Source of the DNA: Rehmannia glutinosa
Lineage: Eukaryota; Streptophyta; Magnoliopsida; Lamiales; Orobanchaceae
Assembly: GCA_016081115.2 (NCBI GenBank)
Contig: CM071930.1
Span: 45,545,335 to 45,609,334 of the forward strand
Direction of reading: 5' to 3'
DNA length: 64,000 nt
The translations under genes and the position numbers were made by a program. Below the pieces are notes generated by a model. That model had not been told where the DNA came from. It saw only the letters and a list, made by a program, of their open reading frames with translations, and ran no database searches. This document shows positions 22,930-35,128 of this stretch, piece by piece (position 1 is the stretch's first letter; the number at the start of each line of letters is the position of its first letter).

Positions 22930-25136
22930 TTGATGACGATGACGATGTTTCACCAAGAATCGTTGGTTCTTGTGGAAACAAGTCAAATATGGTTGGATTT
23001 TCCGATGAATTAAGCAAATTCAGACAATTGCTTATAGACTTGAGCTCTGGAGAGCAAGTCAAATGTGTTCCACTTGTCGGGATGGCTGGCATTGGCAAGA
23101 CTACTCTTTCAAATGAAATTTTGAAAGATCCATTAATTGAGAGCCATTTCGACCGTCGTGCGTTTGTCACCATAGGCCCGAAATATCAACCAAATGAAAT
23201 CATGCAAGCTATTCTAGCTCATTTGAATCCCCACGTTCCCACAGAAGGAAATGTGAAATTATCTAGATTGAAAAGAATGATATATCAAAGTTTAAAGAGT
23301 AAGAGATACCTCATTGTGTTGGATGATTTATGGCACGAGCAGGCCTGGCGTGACTTAAGAAGACTATTTCCAGACAACAAGAATGGAAGTCGATTCTTGG
23401 TGACAACACGGCTAGAACGCATAGCTGAATACGTTGCTAAGTTGTCGAGTGCTAATAAAATACGCTTCCTGAATAAAGAAGAAAGTTGGTGTCTTCTTCG
23501 TGAGAAGGTATTTGGTGAAATGTCTTGCCCACCTCAGCTTGAGAAAGCCGGAGAAAAGATTGCAGAGAGTTGTGAAGGTCTTCCTCTTGCAATCATCACA
23601 GTTGCTGATCTTCTATCAAAAGCCGAGAAGACTAGAGACTATTGGAACAAGGTAGCAAAGAAAGAAAACTCAGTTTTCATGGATGCATATGATCAAATGT
23701 CAAAGGTACTATTTCCAAGCTATGATTACTTACCTCAAAAATTAAAAGCTTATTTTCTTTATATGGGAATTTTCCCTCAAAATTATGAGATCCCGTTCTC
23801 CAAGCTCAGCATGTTGTGGTGTGCTGAGGGATTGTTTGAATCATCTCACCACAATGACAAGCGTTTTACCTTGGCATGTCTGAAAGAACTTGTTTCTGCA
23901 AGTCTTGTTATGGTTCGCAAGCAGAGCTCCACTTCCGGAATAAAAACGTGTTGTCTTCATTCTGTCATTTGGCATCTGTGCAATAAAGAAGCTGAGAAGG
24001 ACAAGTTTTTTTATGTCTTAAATAGTTGTGTCGATAGATCAGAAAAAGGTATAGAAAACCAACGTCGATTATGCATCCGCGACAATATTTTAATCGGCAT
24101 CAAAGATGTGAATAACTCGTCCCCATCCAATTCAACTATTCGTTCTCTAATTCTATGTAATGATCCAACTGATCATTATCCAGTTAATACAATGAGTTTT
24201 GGCCATTTGAGGTTGCTCAGGAAACTTGATGCTCTTACAATCAGTTTCTATGAATTTCCAATTGAAATACTAAAACTAGTTCATTTAAGGTACCTTGCCC
24301 TCACTTTTTACTATGGAAATCTCCCTGCTTCCATTTCTAAATTCTGGAACCTTCAGTTCTTGATTGTCCGTCGATATCTGAGCACCAAATCTTATGAAGC
24401 TCCATTGTATTTGCCTATAGAGATATGGGATATGAAACAACTGGAGCATGTTCAGATCATGGGAATCAACCTGCCACGTCCTAATTATGGCTCTTTCTTG
24501 CCAAAAGTCTTTACACTTTTGGATGTGAGTGCTCAAAGTTGTACCAAGGATGTTCTTAAAAGACTCAATAATCTAATGAAATTAGGAATTCGAATCGAAC
24601 TGGCACCTGATGTTGTTGAGCCCTTGAGCTTCATTGATCATAATTCCAATTTTTACACACTTAAATCACTAAAATGTGTCGTCGTGAATCCTAAACTTAG
24701 AACTGAGGTTGTCGGCCCACCTCGACGACTTTCAAGTTTCTCGTCATACCTTCATAAGTTGAGTTTGAGTGGGTTTGGATATCCCTGGGAAGACATGAGG
24801 GTGATTGCTTCATTGCCTTATCTTCGAGTGCTGAAATTGCGATGCTACGCCTTTCGAGGCCCAAAGTGGGAAGCTTGTGAGTTGAAATTCTTGCAGCTTG
24901 AGTTTCTACTAATTGAAGATACTGATTTGGTGAACTGGACAGCAAGAGATGACAGCTTTCCATTGCTTAGGCGTCTAAACCTTACACAGTGCAGCAAATT
25001 ACAAGAGATCCCTGTGGCATTTGGTAAAACTCTTGAGAAGATTGAGTTAGTTGATTGCAACCCTTTGGCTGTGATTTGTGCACAGCAAATGGAAAAGGAA
25101 TCTCTTGTTCTTGATGTTCATGTTCTTTCTTCATAA
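22512..25136 (+). CDS. CC-NB-LRR disease-resistance protein, R1-like
   Basis: This is a single-exon gene of 874 codons, near the usual R1-like length. Residues 1-120 form a coiled-coil-type N-terminus (MAYAAVVSLNQTIRLLQ). An acidic run follows at about 122-148. NB-ARC motifs run in order: P-loop GMAGIGKTTL (about 190), kinase-2 YLIVLDDLW (about 267), RNBS-B GSRFLVTTR (about 292), GLPLAI (about 356), and RNBS-D YFLYMGIFPQNYEI (about 413). The MHD position reads LHS (482-484). LRRs fill about 562-860. Such proteins are cytoplasmic or nuclear ATP-dependent immune receptors. The open frame and all core motifs are intact, and I chose the first ATG with the family's N-terminus. Odd points are the Asp tract and the LHS in place of MHD. 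Confidence 0.95.
22888..22950 (+). repeat. Coding (GAT)n microsatellite in the NLR
   Basis: A run of GAT/GAC codons encodes an almost pure Asp tract between the coiled coil and the NB domain. Slippage here changes length without shifting the frame. The long antisense frames over this stretch (His-rich and Ser-rich) are artefacts of the repeat. Confidence 0.9.
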
Positions 25137-27160
25137 TTCACAAACATGGTTCAATTGTTAGTCATTCAATTTTAAATAGATGTATTCGTTGCAAAGAAAA
25201 CACATTTTTCATTTTATTTCTCGGTTTTTCGTTTTTCATTTTTCATTGTACCTTTATTGTATTTTATTTTTGAGGGATATGTGTGTGTCTCTTTGTCTAA
25301 TAGTTCTTAACCGTTATCTTTAATGGAAATAATATAAAGATAAAAGAAGAATTATGGCAGTCCCCTTGTGAATATTCACTCACAAATTGGTTTCGGTCTA
25401 AATCATAGCAATGTTATGAGAAAGTTGTACTAGGCAGATAATATTCTATACTTATTTAACACTGGTCCAACTATCTATACATTAGTACTATTTTACATTT
25501 GATTCCATTTATAAGTCTACGCGTCATATCAGGTAAATTCTGCTTTCGTGCATTTACCAATTTGATCCTTAATAATATTTCTGATTGTGGTAAAGAAACT
25601 GCATGCAGTAGAGTTGGCATCATATACAAGTCTCCGAAACTACGCTGCTACTGCCCAGTGCCCACCATAACAATTTGACATTGCAACTCATCAGGCGATA
25701 CATCCTCATCATCTCTCGGGTGTCTTAATAAGTAGTGTCTCAAATTGCATCATCAGTGCCATTTCCGAATGTGGACAGAGGAAACGGGGCGAGAGCCACG
25801 TTGAACGTCCGAATACCTTTTTTTTTTTTTTGTGTATTTTATCGATCGAGGGAGCTAGTATAAAGTTATTTTCTGACCAAAACTACTGAATTATTTAAAA
25901 TATCATTAGGCTATATTACAAAAACTAACTTGAGGTTTTGCCTAATTACATACAAAAAAAAATCTAGTTATTTTTAAAATTTACAAAACCCCCCTATGGT
26001 ATAACAAGCACCTCTCTGAGGCAGGGCCCATCCTAACAGTTTTTGGCCTGAGTCGAATTTTAAAATTGGGGCCCTCATTTTTTCTTATACAAACTTAAAA
26101 TGCAATATAAACAAAAAAAATAAAAAGAAAGAATAATATACAATATATAATACAATTCTATTATAGTTAAAATAATATGACATCCATGTTCAAAACTCAA
26201 AATAATAGTTTAAATACAATTATATTTACTCTTGATGCCATATATTATTTATCTTATATATGTACCATATATAAAAAATTGGGCCCCTATATTTTGAAAA
26301 AAATCGGTCCCGAGTCGACCGACTCCTTGGACTAAAGCAAGGAGCGGTCATGCTTTAAAGTTTATATTTTCTTAACAAAATATCCCCTAAAAAAGTGCAA
26401 TCTATAAAATAGAAACATATATCAGAGGGTATTTGTAATTTTTAATTTCTTGTAGTTAACCGAAATTATAAAGATGAATTTATATACAGGTTGGACATTG
26501 ATAAAATCAACCGTGTTATGGAGTTGAACTCAATTTTGATCGGACACGATTATCATTGGAAAAAAATAGGTAGAGTTAAGTCGGACACGATTAGCATGGG
26601 AAAAAAATATGATTAACCGTGTGTCAATATGATTAACTATTTAACTCATTTAGTTGTATAGTAGACATGTGTATTTTCATATTTCATGATGTTTTAGTTG
26701 GTTAAATGATTTTGGATAAATTATTTAATGCATTTTATTTGTATTTTTATTTTTTTCACTCTTTTTTTTTGAATTTTCTGTGTCAAACTTTAAATTATTT
26801 AGGTATTGCGTGTCGTGTTAGGTTACCTATGTCATAAACAAATTGTGTTCGTGTTGTGTATGTTGCACGAATAATTAAACGTGTATTAGGTCAGTGGCTA
26901 CCAATTAGATTCCACCAGCCGTTAACAATAGATTACTAAACTCCGTAGGCATATGCAAAAATATATCCTGTAGGAGCCAGGATGTCACATCTAAGAGATA
27001 GATATAGAATTATTGAAAAAAGAAGCGTATCGTACAATAAGAACGTTATTATATAAATATTACGAGCGGCAATGGACCTTGTCGTTTTTATTTACGACTT
27101 GGGGTGGTTCCACCACTAATTACTATTTTACATCATTTATATATTTCATTCTGACATGTT
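25137..27160. other. Intergenic repeats downstream of the NLR
   Basis: No gene was seen. TTGAGGTTTTGCCTAATTAC near 25927 resembles the MITE at 604-853. A segment at about 26010-26340 has GGGCCC-containing ends (GGCAGGGCCC; GGGCCCCTATA) and GAGTCGA words at both sides. That hints at another non-coding transposon, but the ends do not pair cleanly. Confidence 0.35.
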
Positions 27161-27560
27161 AGGGTGCGATTGGATATGCTTTTATTTTGAAAATTTTCTT
27201 TTCGCTAGAGAATAGTGAAAAATAAATCCTGATGAAAGTTTTTGAAAATTTTGAGAGTGTGAATGAAGATGTAATGATGAAAGTTGATTTGATTTAAAAT
27301 TAGTAAAATAATGATTGGATGTGATTGGTAGTTAGAAATGTATGAGTGAGTGAATAATGAAATTTGTGGGAGAATGTCTAATAATGATTAGTTTTTTGTG
27401 AAAAAATGTGTAGATGTGATTGGTGAGAAAAAATGAGAAAAAGTGAAAGTGACAGAATAGTATATTTTCTGAAAATTTTCATAACCAATCGCATGTTTGG
27501 TCAAAAAAAATTCACTAGCGGAACGAAAATGAAATCTCGCTCATATCCAGTCACAGCCTT
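27161..27560. mobile_element. MITE-like element
   Basis: The left end AGGGTGCGATTGGATATG and the right end CATATCCAGTCACAGCCTT are imperfect inverted repeats about 18 bp long. GAAAATTTTC palindromes lie inside near both ends. The interior is non-coding, with repeated GATTGG/TGATGA words. No clear target duplication was seen. Confidence 0.5.
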
Positions 27561-27592
27561 ACTTCCTTTCTTTAGTACGTAGTTGAAGGAAA

Positions 27593-28139
27593 TGTTGGAA
27601 TTTACAATAACAAACATAAAATTTATAAACATTCAAGATGCGGAAAATTCTAGGAATGAACATCATGCTTCAAATCATCAAATATTTATGGAATCGCGAA
27701 ATACTTGGATCCATAGTAAGTTTTGCATACGAATACCTCAACGAACGATCTTTCCGGACACGAACGGTGTGAGCGTACGAACACGAACTACACAAACAAT
27801 TAGATTGGTATTATGGTCTTCCTCAACTAAATCTCTGAATTCCTTGTGGGACCTTCGTCTTTTTTCTTGATGGCAATAATAAAAAACTGTGTGCAATTTA
27901 GTATATTGGGAACCATAACCATGCATTCTTTATATATGTATCAAATTTAGGGTTCTCATAATCCCCTAAGTTGATTCTTATTAAGTATCTACTCTTTGTT
28001 TCCATATCAAATTCAGTAGTCTTAGGACTCCCCCAAATTTAGATCACTTAATTGGTCCAATAAAATAATAATTAAATGGCAAATATAACTGTAATTAAAA
28101 TATGTTGCCCACATATTTGGAATTAAATAATTCCTAACA
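27593..28139 (-). repeat. Copia-C 3' LTR
   Basis: This 547-bp LTR reads TGTTAGGAATTA...AAATTCCAACA on the minus strand and is followed on its right by a polypurine-like AAGTGGGACAT. It directly adjoins copia RNase H sequence. The matching 5' LTR was not found; the element is cut off near 29360. Confidence 0.72.
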
Positions 28140-28154
28140 ATGTCCCACTTGGGC

Positions 28155-29360
28155 TACATATTGGTCATTAAATAATTATATTTCGTTATGTGCACAACTT
28201 TATGCCATTTATTCTTTGGCTACTGCCTGACAATCTGGTCTATTTCATATACTAGCAGTGAGACTATCTCAATTTTGGTCATATTCAATATCGTGACTCA
28301 ACCAAAATAACCACAATATTAGTACTCAAAGACATATATCGAATATGGTGAGGAGCATGGAAATATCATACAATGTTTAATCATGCCTATTTCTAACTGG
28401 TACAACTTTAGTCTTTAATGAGATCAATCCATATGCAATATAAAACATCATAAATAAACAAATAACTGAATTCAGAAATAACAACACCATCAACTTTATT
28501 CTGCAGAAAACTAAATGGTCCAAAAGCTGAAATAAAATACATAAAATATCAAGTCCAACTAAACTAAGGTAAAATCTGGAATAACACACATATGTGCAGT
28601 ATGCTCGTGAAAGACATTAGTTGTTAATGCTTTAGTTAAAGGATATGTTAGCATAACATCCATTCTTATATGTTCTATGGAAATCTGTTTATTCTAAACT
28701 CTATCCTTAACAACAAGAAATTTGATGTCAATGAATTTTGATTTCATCGAACTTCTATTGTTATTATAGTAAAGCACAACTGATTTATTATCAGAAAAAA
28801 TCTTCAATTGCCTCTCAATGTCATCTACCACAGGCAGCCCAGTGACAAATTTTACATATCCATATCCTATGGTGAATGCCTTATAACATGCAATGAACTC
28901 CGCAACCATGGTGGAAGAAGCTATAATTGTCTGCTTGACAGACTTCCAAGAGATAGCTCCACCAGCCAATGTGAACACGTATCCAGATGTGGAGTGCTTG
29001 CTATCTTGACATCCAGCAAAATCAGAGCCAGAGTACCCAATGATCTCTAAACTGTCTGATCTCCTATAACTGAGAATGTAATCAATTGTTCTCTTCAAAT
29101 ACCACATCACGCGCTTGGCTGCCTTCCAATGTTGCTTGTTAGGATTGCTCAAATATCTACCAATAACTCCCACTATAAATGCTAAGTCAGGACGAGTACA
29201 AAACTTGAGCGTACATAAGACTTCCCATGGCCGATGCAATAAGAAACTTCTGTATCTCTTTCCATTCAAAGTCCTTATCGGGGCATTGTTTGAGACTAAA
29301 TTTGCCTCCTTTAGTCAGTGGGTGTGTAGTTGTTTGAAGATATTATTGTGAGAAGTGCTG
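28155..29360 (-). pseudogene. Copia-C RT C-terminus and RNase H
   Basis: The 191-codon minus frame 29269-28694 carries CTRPDLAFIVGVIGRYLSNP, HWKAAKRVMWYLKRT, DFAGCQDSKHSTSGYVFTLA and GAISWKSVKQTIIASSTM. These are RT-end and RNase H blocks of copia. A frameshift near 29270 separates it from more upstream RT sequence (a SLKQCPDKDFEWK-like stretch), and the C-terminus is also frame-broken after 28694. Everything upstream of RT is absent. Confidence 0.85.
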
Positions 29361-30702
29361 GAGTGTTGGAAATTCTTCGGTTTCTGGATCGAATATAGGT
29401 CAAATAAGATCTGTTTTTTTTAATCTAATCGAATGGAAGCTTAAGGAAAGGATTTCAAAAGTCGAGTTTTAGATATAAAAACACAAAAGCATGCTTATTA
29501 AATTTATTCTAACTAAAGGAAGAATAGAAAATTTACATTTTTCGATGATTTTCTTGTTCTTCGCTTTTTCTTCGTTAATCTTTCAAATCGCCGAAGCTCG
29601 TAGACACCACGATCTTCCAATTCGATCCTCCCTATCAACGACTGTGTGTGGGCAGCCAAATAAAATTCTAAGTTCCTAACTTTAATTTTCCTACGATGTA
29701 CTCAACTCATGAGATTGTAAGATTGGGCTAATTGCATAGGTAGGAAATTGAACTAGGCTTAAAAATAAACCACAAACTTTCATTTTGTAAAGGACAAAAT
29801 TACTGTTGCCCTCTAACACCTGAAGATGTTCGGCCGAAAATTGGTTGCCAAACTTTTAATATGAATTTGCCAAAAATCCTTTTCTTTTAAATTGACCAAC
29901 AAAACTACTTTACAATTTGGAGATGAACAAATCAATCAACTGCCGATAATGGTGGCCGAAAATTTGATTACAATCTTTGCCAAGGAAAAATACTTTTTAA
30001 TCATTGAGGTTAGCGGTCGTAATTCCTAGATTGTTTATTGTGAAAAAGTAATTTCTTTTTATAGGTCTTGTTCAATTAGTATCCCATTACAATTCAGTCT
30101 CCTATCTAACCTAGACTTCATAATTCTAGATAGACTATAGCTCTAATTGATATTTATCCAATATAATTACCAACTTAATAATTATATTAATATTATAAAT
30201 ATTTTATATTTATTTATTTCCCAATATAGTTAAAATTGTATAATATCATATATTCATGGAATTAACTAATATTAATATACTAGCCCAAATATTAGGGAAA
30301 ACTATTTTCCATAAACCCTTAGGAACGTAAAATATCATTTCTAACTCGTTTGCTCTAGGAAGGCAAACTCGGAACCATGGACCTATAATTATAAGTTTCA
30401 ATAAATTGAATAAATAATTAAACTCTTTAATTCTTATAATTATAGAATATCTTACTCTACGAATTTGAAGCTAGGTAGTATCCGTTAAACCTCTTCAATT
30501 ACTTCTTATCCTCATTTATCATTAATTCACTAGCGAATGGTTAATTTATAATCAGATTATAAATTAGATATCTCAAAACATTCAGTTCCAGAATTAACAA
30601 ATGAGAGAATTGTCTTTCTGCTTCTTGCAAGAAGGAATGGATCTCATATCTGTGAATTTATATTCCCAGCTATTTTATTTAAATGCGAATCTAAAATGCA
30701 AG
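29361..30702. other. LTR-like AT-rich stretch of unknown element
   Basis: It starts TGTTGGAAATTC at 29374, an LTR-style start, and reaches the next LTR at 30703. There is no partner repeat in the window and no coding domain. It may be a solo or truncated LTR. Confidence 0.3.
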
Positions 30703-31231
30703 TGTTGGGAATATCGTAGGACAAACTTAAACAAGAAAATTAAGAATCACACAGAAATAAACATGAGTTTATAATCACCAGGATTAAGATTCATCCATAT
30801 ATGATCATCTTGTGATTTTATTTGATTTTCATTTCTACAACGGATTTTGCATGAAAAATTCAAATTAAATCGGTCCAAGTCCTATATGATCAAGTCATAT
30901 ATAAATGCCCCCACTAAGATGTCTCTACATCGACGGTCCAGATAAGACAGTCACATTCAAATTATTTTGGGCCACACTAGTGATGTTTTAATTAAAGATT
31001 TCATGCTTTAATTAATTTCATCACTAACTTAATTTTAGTTTATTATTCATAATCTTAATCCTCTTGTATATAACACCTATATACTAAGATTATTGTTATA
31101 TTAAATAAGCTAGAGATTTTCATGATGTTCAAGAAAATACATACAATATGCACAAGTGTTCGAAAATAAATGTCATTTTTATTAATAATCAAAAACAATT
31201 CACAATTATTTTACGGGCACTATCCCTAACA
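30703..31231 (-). repeat. Copia-A 3' LTR
   Basis: This 529-bp LTR reads TGTTAGGGATAG...ATATTCCCAACA on the minus strand, preceded there by the purine-rich AAGTGGAAAAT. It abuts the last codons of a copia RNase H. Its 5' partner was not found; the right side of copia-A is lost near 55370. Confidence 0.78.
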
Positions 31232-31405
31232 ATTTTCCACTTGTCCTAAAGCATATGGGACATGTCTCTCAATCCTAAATTATTTAAATGCCTCTCAAAC
31301 AGTTTTGCAGGCAATGTTTTGATGAATGGATCAGCAAGGTTGTCGGTAGACGCAATCTTGTGAATTGAGATGTCGCCCCTTTGTACTATCTCCCAGATTA
31401 GATGG
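31232..31405 (-). pseudogene. Copia-A RNase H C-terminal tail
   Basis: On the minus strand, a clean frame without its own ATG reads HLIWEIVQRGDISIHKIAST, then DNLADPFIKTLPAKLFERHL and GLRDMSHML before a stop. This is the standard copia polyprotein ending. Its upstream part lies at 53510 onward, 22 kb away, because copia-B inserted between them. Confidence 0.85.
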
Positions 31406-32642
31406 TGTTAGATAAAATATTTTTATCGTAATTTTGATGATTTTATTTAACTGAGTTTTTATGCCAAAACAATGTCCCCAAATGTTGTCCAAATACTCCT
31501 AATCGATTTGAATTATTTTTACTAACTTTTTGGAGTATTTCTTGAAGTTTATTTTCGACAAAAATTGGACAACACTTCTGTTTTGAGGTCAATCGGTCGC
31601 CCTAGTAGGCAACCCTCGTCGACCGGTGTCTGAACGATTGGTTTTTGCAAAATTACCTTCTGTTTCATTTTTGGCCTTGGTGGACCGGTCTAAAGTGAGG
31701 GTGACCGGTTGAACAAGCCTTTGATCGGTCTAACCCCCCTTTGACTAGTCCAACCCACCTTGGACCGGTCCAATCTCTAGTTCAACCCGTATCTGAATCT
31801 TTGATTTACTTTTAAATGTTCGAAATTTATAAAGGTCAACCGGTCAACCTATGTTTTCTTGACAGCGAATTCCAACCGTTATTAAGCCATTATCAGCAAG
31901 ATTTACTTTATCAATTCTTAACCATTTTTGTAGATCTTTTGTTCCTTCTTTTGTAGACAAAAGTGAAGATGGAAGAGCCTATGTTGGGGATCAAATCTTG
32001 AAGGCTCTCCTATAAATAGATGAAAGCTTTGAAGGATCACCAACAACAAAACATACAACAATACAAGCAATTCAAATACAAGCAATCTCTTGTTCTTCAC
32101 TTTCATATTCTTGTTGTAATTTCTAAGCCTAGTTTTACACTTGCACATCTTGAGTATTAGGCTCCCTTCTTGATTATACTTGTACTTTTGAGTTATAATA
32201 TTTTCAAATAAAGTGTAATCTTGATTATAATTCTTAATCATCCAAAACAAGACATCTTTGTTAGTGTTCTTGTGGAAATAACATACTTGGGTGATTTTAG
32301 GTGTTGAGAGTGTGGTACTCTTCATAGGTGTAAGAAGATTGTGGTAATATTCTTGTTGGTGTTGCAAGAAGAGTGCGGTACTTTTCAAAGGTGAAGGTGT
32401 AATAATTTTGGTAACTATTAATAAAATTCTTTTTCTTTTTCAAAATCCACTTCGGATATACCGAGGTAGTAGTATATTAGGCCTTAGGTGGGTTGAACTA
32501 CTATAAATCAACGTGTTTTGTTTATTTTCCAAAGACTTCCATTCTTGCTATCATTCTTACATTGAAAAAGAGGGCCAAATCGGAAAAATCGGCATAATCT
32601 ATTCACCCCCTCTCTAGATTATTGTTGCCACTTGGTCTAACA
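31406..32642 (+). repeat. Copia-B 5' LTR
   Basis: This 1,237-bp LTR begins TGTTAGATAAAA and ends GGTCTAACA. It has a TATA box (TATAAATAG, 32011-32019). Upstream, a cluster of GACCGGTC-like words lies at about 31616-31790. The long antisense frame at 31918-32388 is LTR sequence, not a gene. Confidence 0.88.
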
Positions 32643-32644
32643 AG

Positions 32645-32657
32645 TGGTATCATAGCC
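32645..32657 (+). other. Copia-B primer-binding site
   Basis: TGGTATCATAGCC begins two bases after the LTR and resembles the initiator-Met tRNA complement TGGTATCAGAGC used by most plant copia elements. It confirms the plus-strand orientation. Confidence 0.8.
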
Positions 32658-32706
32658 AAACTCTTTGGCAAGGTCATTCTTCATTGCGAGTAAAGAGGAA
32701 AGATCC

Positions 32707-33842
32707 ATGGATACAAGTGAAAGCTACCTCACCACCGGCGCCTCCACCAACAAGCCACCACTATTCGACGCCAACAACTATGCTTTTTGGAATGACCGAA
32801 TGGAGTGCTTCTTACAAGGTTGTGGGTTCGATATTTGGAATGCGGTTATAAACGGAGTATCCATCCTGATAAAGAAAAAGGAAGACGAAACTCAAATCCA
32901 CAAAGCCCACAAGGAGTTCGATGATGAAGATAAGAAAATATTCTCCTTAAACGGCAAAGCTCTTAACATTCTTCATTGTTCTCTTACCGCTACGGAGTAT
33001 AATCGTATTAGAGGAATTCGATCTGCTCATGATGTATGGGAAAAATTGGAAGTTATCTATGAAGGCACAAAGAAAGTGAAACAAGCTCGAAAGACCATGT
33101 TGATCAAAGAGTTCGAAAATTTCACAATGAATGATGGAGAAAATATTTCCAAAATAGGCTTGACAACATTGTAAATCCTCTTGTTGCACTTGGGAAAATT
33201 ATTTCTGAAGAGGATAAGGTCACAAAAGTTCTAAATGCTCTTCCTGCCTCTTGGTCCGAAAAAGTTACCGTTATCTCGGAAGCTCAAAATTTGGAAACTC
33301 TTAAATTTGATGAGCTTATTGGAAATCTTCCCATCTATGAAAGATATACAAATGAATGGAGTAATTCAAAATCATCTACTTCTCAATCGGATATAATATC
33401 AAATCCAAAAACATGGGATGAGCTTCTTGCAACATCCGATGATGAGGAAGCCGAGCATTTTCTTGTGCTCACACTACTACACTTGATAATGTTAGAAACC
33501 TTGAAAAAGAAAATTAAATTCTCACTAAGGATATTGATTGCATGAAAAAAGATATTATGAAGTTTAATTTGAGTACCGATAAAATGACCAAAATTCTTGA
33601 TGTTCAACGTTGTGATCATTTGAAACTAGGACTTGGTTATAAGCCAAATATTATCAATGATATGAAAAAGAATCATGTACCTACTCTTGCTTATGCCAAT
33701 CATCATGCTTCTAGAATTATTACATGTTTTTATTGTGGTAAAAGTGGTCCCAAGGTAAATACTTGTCGGGCTAGAAATAGCTCAAATTATTATTGGATAC
33801 CTAAAAGTCTCAAAGCTAATCCCAATGGACCCAAACACTTGA
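32707..33842 (+). pseudogene. Copia-B gag, frameshifted and cut by the Harbinger insertion
   Basis: The ATG at 32707 gives MDTSESYLTTGASTNKPPLF. A gag domain follows (FDANNYAFWNDRMECFLQGC; YNRIRGIRSAHDVWEKLEVI). A frameshift near 33155 moves to a second frame (IISEEDKVTKVLNALPASW), and more shifts follow near 33480-33540. The zinc knuckle at about 33724-33765 reads CFYCGKSGPKVNTC, with the family His replaced by Pro. The reading stops at GPKHL, where the inserted element begins. Confidence 0.82.
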
Positions 33843-33855
33843 CGACGCGTTTGGG
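33840..33855 (+). repeat. Harbinger left target duplication and terminal repeat
   Basis: TGA (duplication) is followed by CGACGCGTTTGGG. About 60 bp further in, palindromic TAGGTGTGATGACATAAG and TTATATCACACCTA words form a hairpin near 33865-33895, a common subterminal feature. Confidence 0.72.
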
Positions 33856-34109
33856 AAGTGTTATTAGGTGTGATGACATAAGTTATATCACACCTAATCA
33901 ATTGTTTGGGGTATGGTATTGAGGCCCAGTATAAGCTTGTGGGCTGGGATTACAATCCTTCAAACCAGGTATAATTAATATCACCCCAGGAGGTGGTATT
34001 ATCCAATCCCAAGTAATCTGGTGGTGAGATTTTACCATTTTGTCCTTTAAATTGCATGTGACATTACACATCTACCCATTTCACCAAAAATATTTACAAC
34101 AAGCCACCG

Positions 34110-34117
34110 TATAAATA
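34110..34117 (+). promoter_or_regulatory. TATA box for the Harbinger plus-strand genes
   Basis: TATAAATA lies about 270 bp inside the left end and is followed by a leader with ACCCTAACC. It is placed to drive the plus-strand transposase. A spliced leader is likely because the first coding ATG lies 1 kb away. Confidence 0.6.
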
Positions 34118-35128
34118 GGTCTTCATCCTCCCGCGTCCAAACCCTAACCAGTCGAACGCTTCAGAAACCGAGGTAATTTTTTTTTTCTGTGGATTTTTCA
34201 CCGATTTGAAATCGTATTTGTTCTTTTATAGATGATTAGATTCATTATTTGTTGTTCCATATTAACAACATTTTGATTTTTGAAGTTTGTTGTTGATAAC
34301 CTGTTTTCAGATCTACAAATAACTTTTACAAATCTCTTTTGTTGCGTCCGATTTTTTGATTATTAGTTGGAACTGATTGTTGTTATCTAAATTTTATGGC
34401 TTCCCGGAGGACCTACTCACGGAATAGTCGGATTTACATCGCCGATTGAAGCTGTGAAGTGTAAGTTCCGTATTTAACAAATTTATTGTTCGAAAATTAT
34501 AACCCAGGTGAGATTATTTTTTAAGTCATTGTGCTGTAGAAACCTGTTGCCCTAGTTCATTTTTTTACGATTAATACTATCACTGGTAAGTTGATAAAAT
34601 CTTATTCTGTGTTCTCGGGTATATTTGATTGATTTTTAGTAGTTAAGATAACATTGATAAAAGTTGTTGTAAGATTTATGTGTTAAAAACAAAAATGTCA
34701 ACTATATCTCAAATACGGCTTTGGGGATTAAAATTCCATGATATGGTAAATGGTCTGTACGTACCAACTGGTTTTGAACATATCTAACTATGTTCGTAGT
34801 TGTTGTGAACTTCTTGTAGTGTTGTGATGAGGTTGATTTGAGATATGATACAAAAATTTGATTTTCAATTGGCCTTTGTTGATAGTGAAGGACTTCACAC
34901 ACTAAAATTATACTTTAATTGGACTGTCCAACCCCATGTATGAATATTCGTATCATTGAACGACCTCATTTATTTTGGAGAACTGGACATATGAATAATG
35001 TTGTGTTCGATGCATATTTCCCAATTTGTAAAATATAACAAACTGTCAATCTAAAACCAAATGTTGGGACTATGTGTAATTTGCAAATTGTTTGAGGTCT
35101 TGTATATTTTGTAGGTTTTCAAGCATCT
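34118..35128 (+). other. Harbinger leader/intron region
   Basis: About 1 kb of AT-rich DNA lies between the TATA box and the transposase ATG. A TTTTGTAG acceptor-like site at 35107-35114 precedes the coding start by about 15 bp. I see no protein domain. Confidence 0.45.

Noticed and set aside
22696..23173. Two antisense frames over the NLR (His-rich and Ser-rich)
   Set aside because: They are shadows of the GAT repeat and the NLR coding strand; no family match and no independent signal.
27583..27870. 95-codon plus-strand frame
   Set aside because: It overlaps the copia-C LTR and shows no protein family features.
31918..32388. 156-codon minus frame, repeated in part at 52794-52982
   Set aside because: It lies within the copia-B LTRs around the TATA box and is not conserved as a protein.
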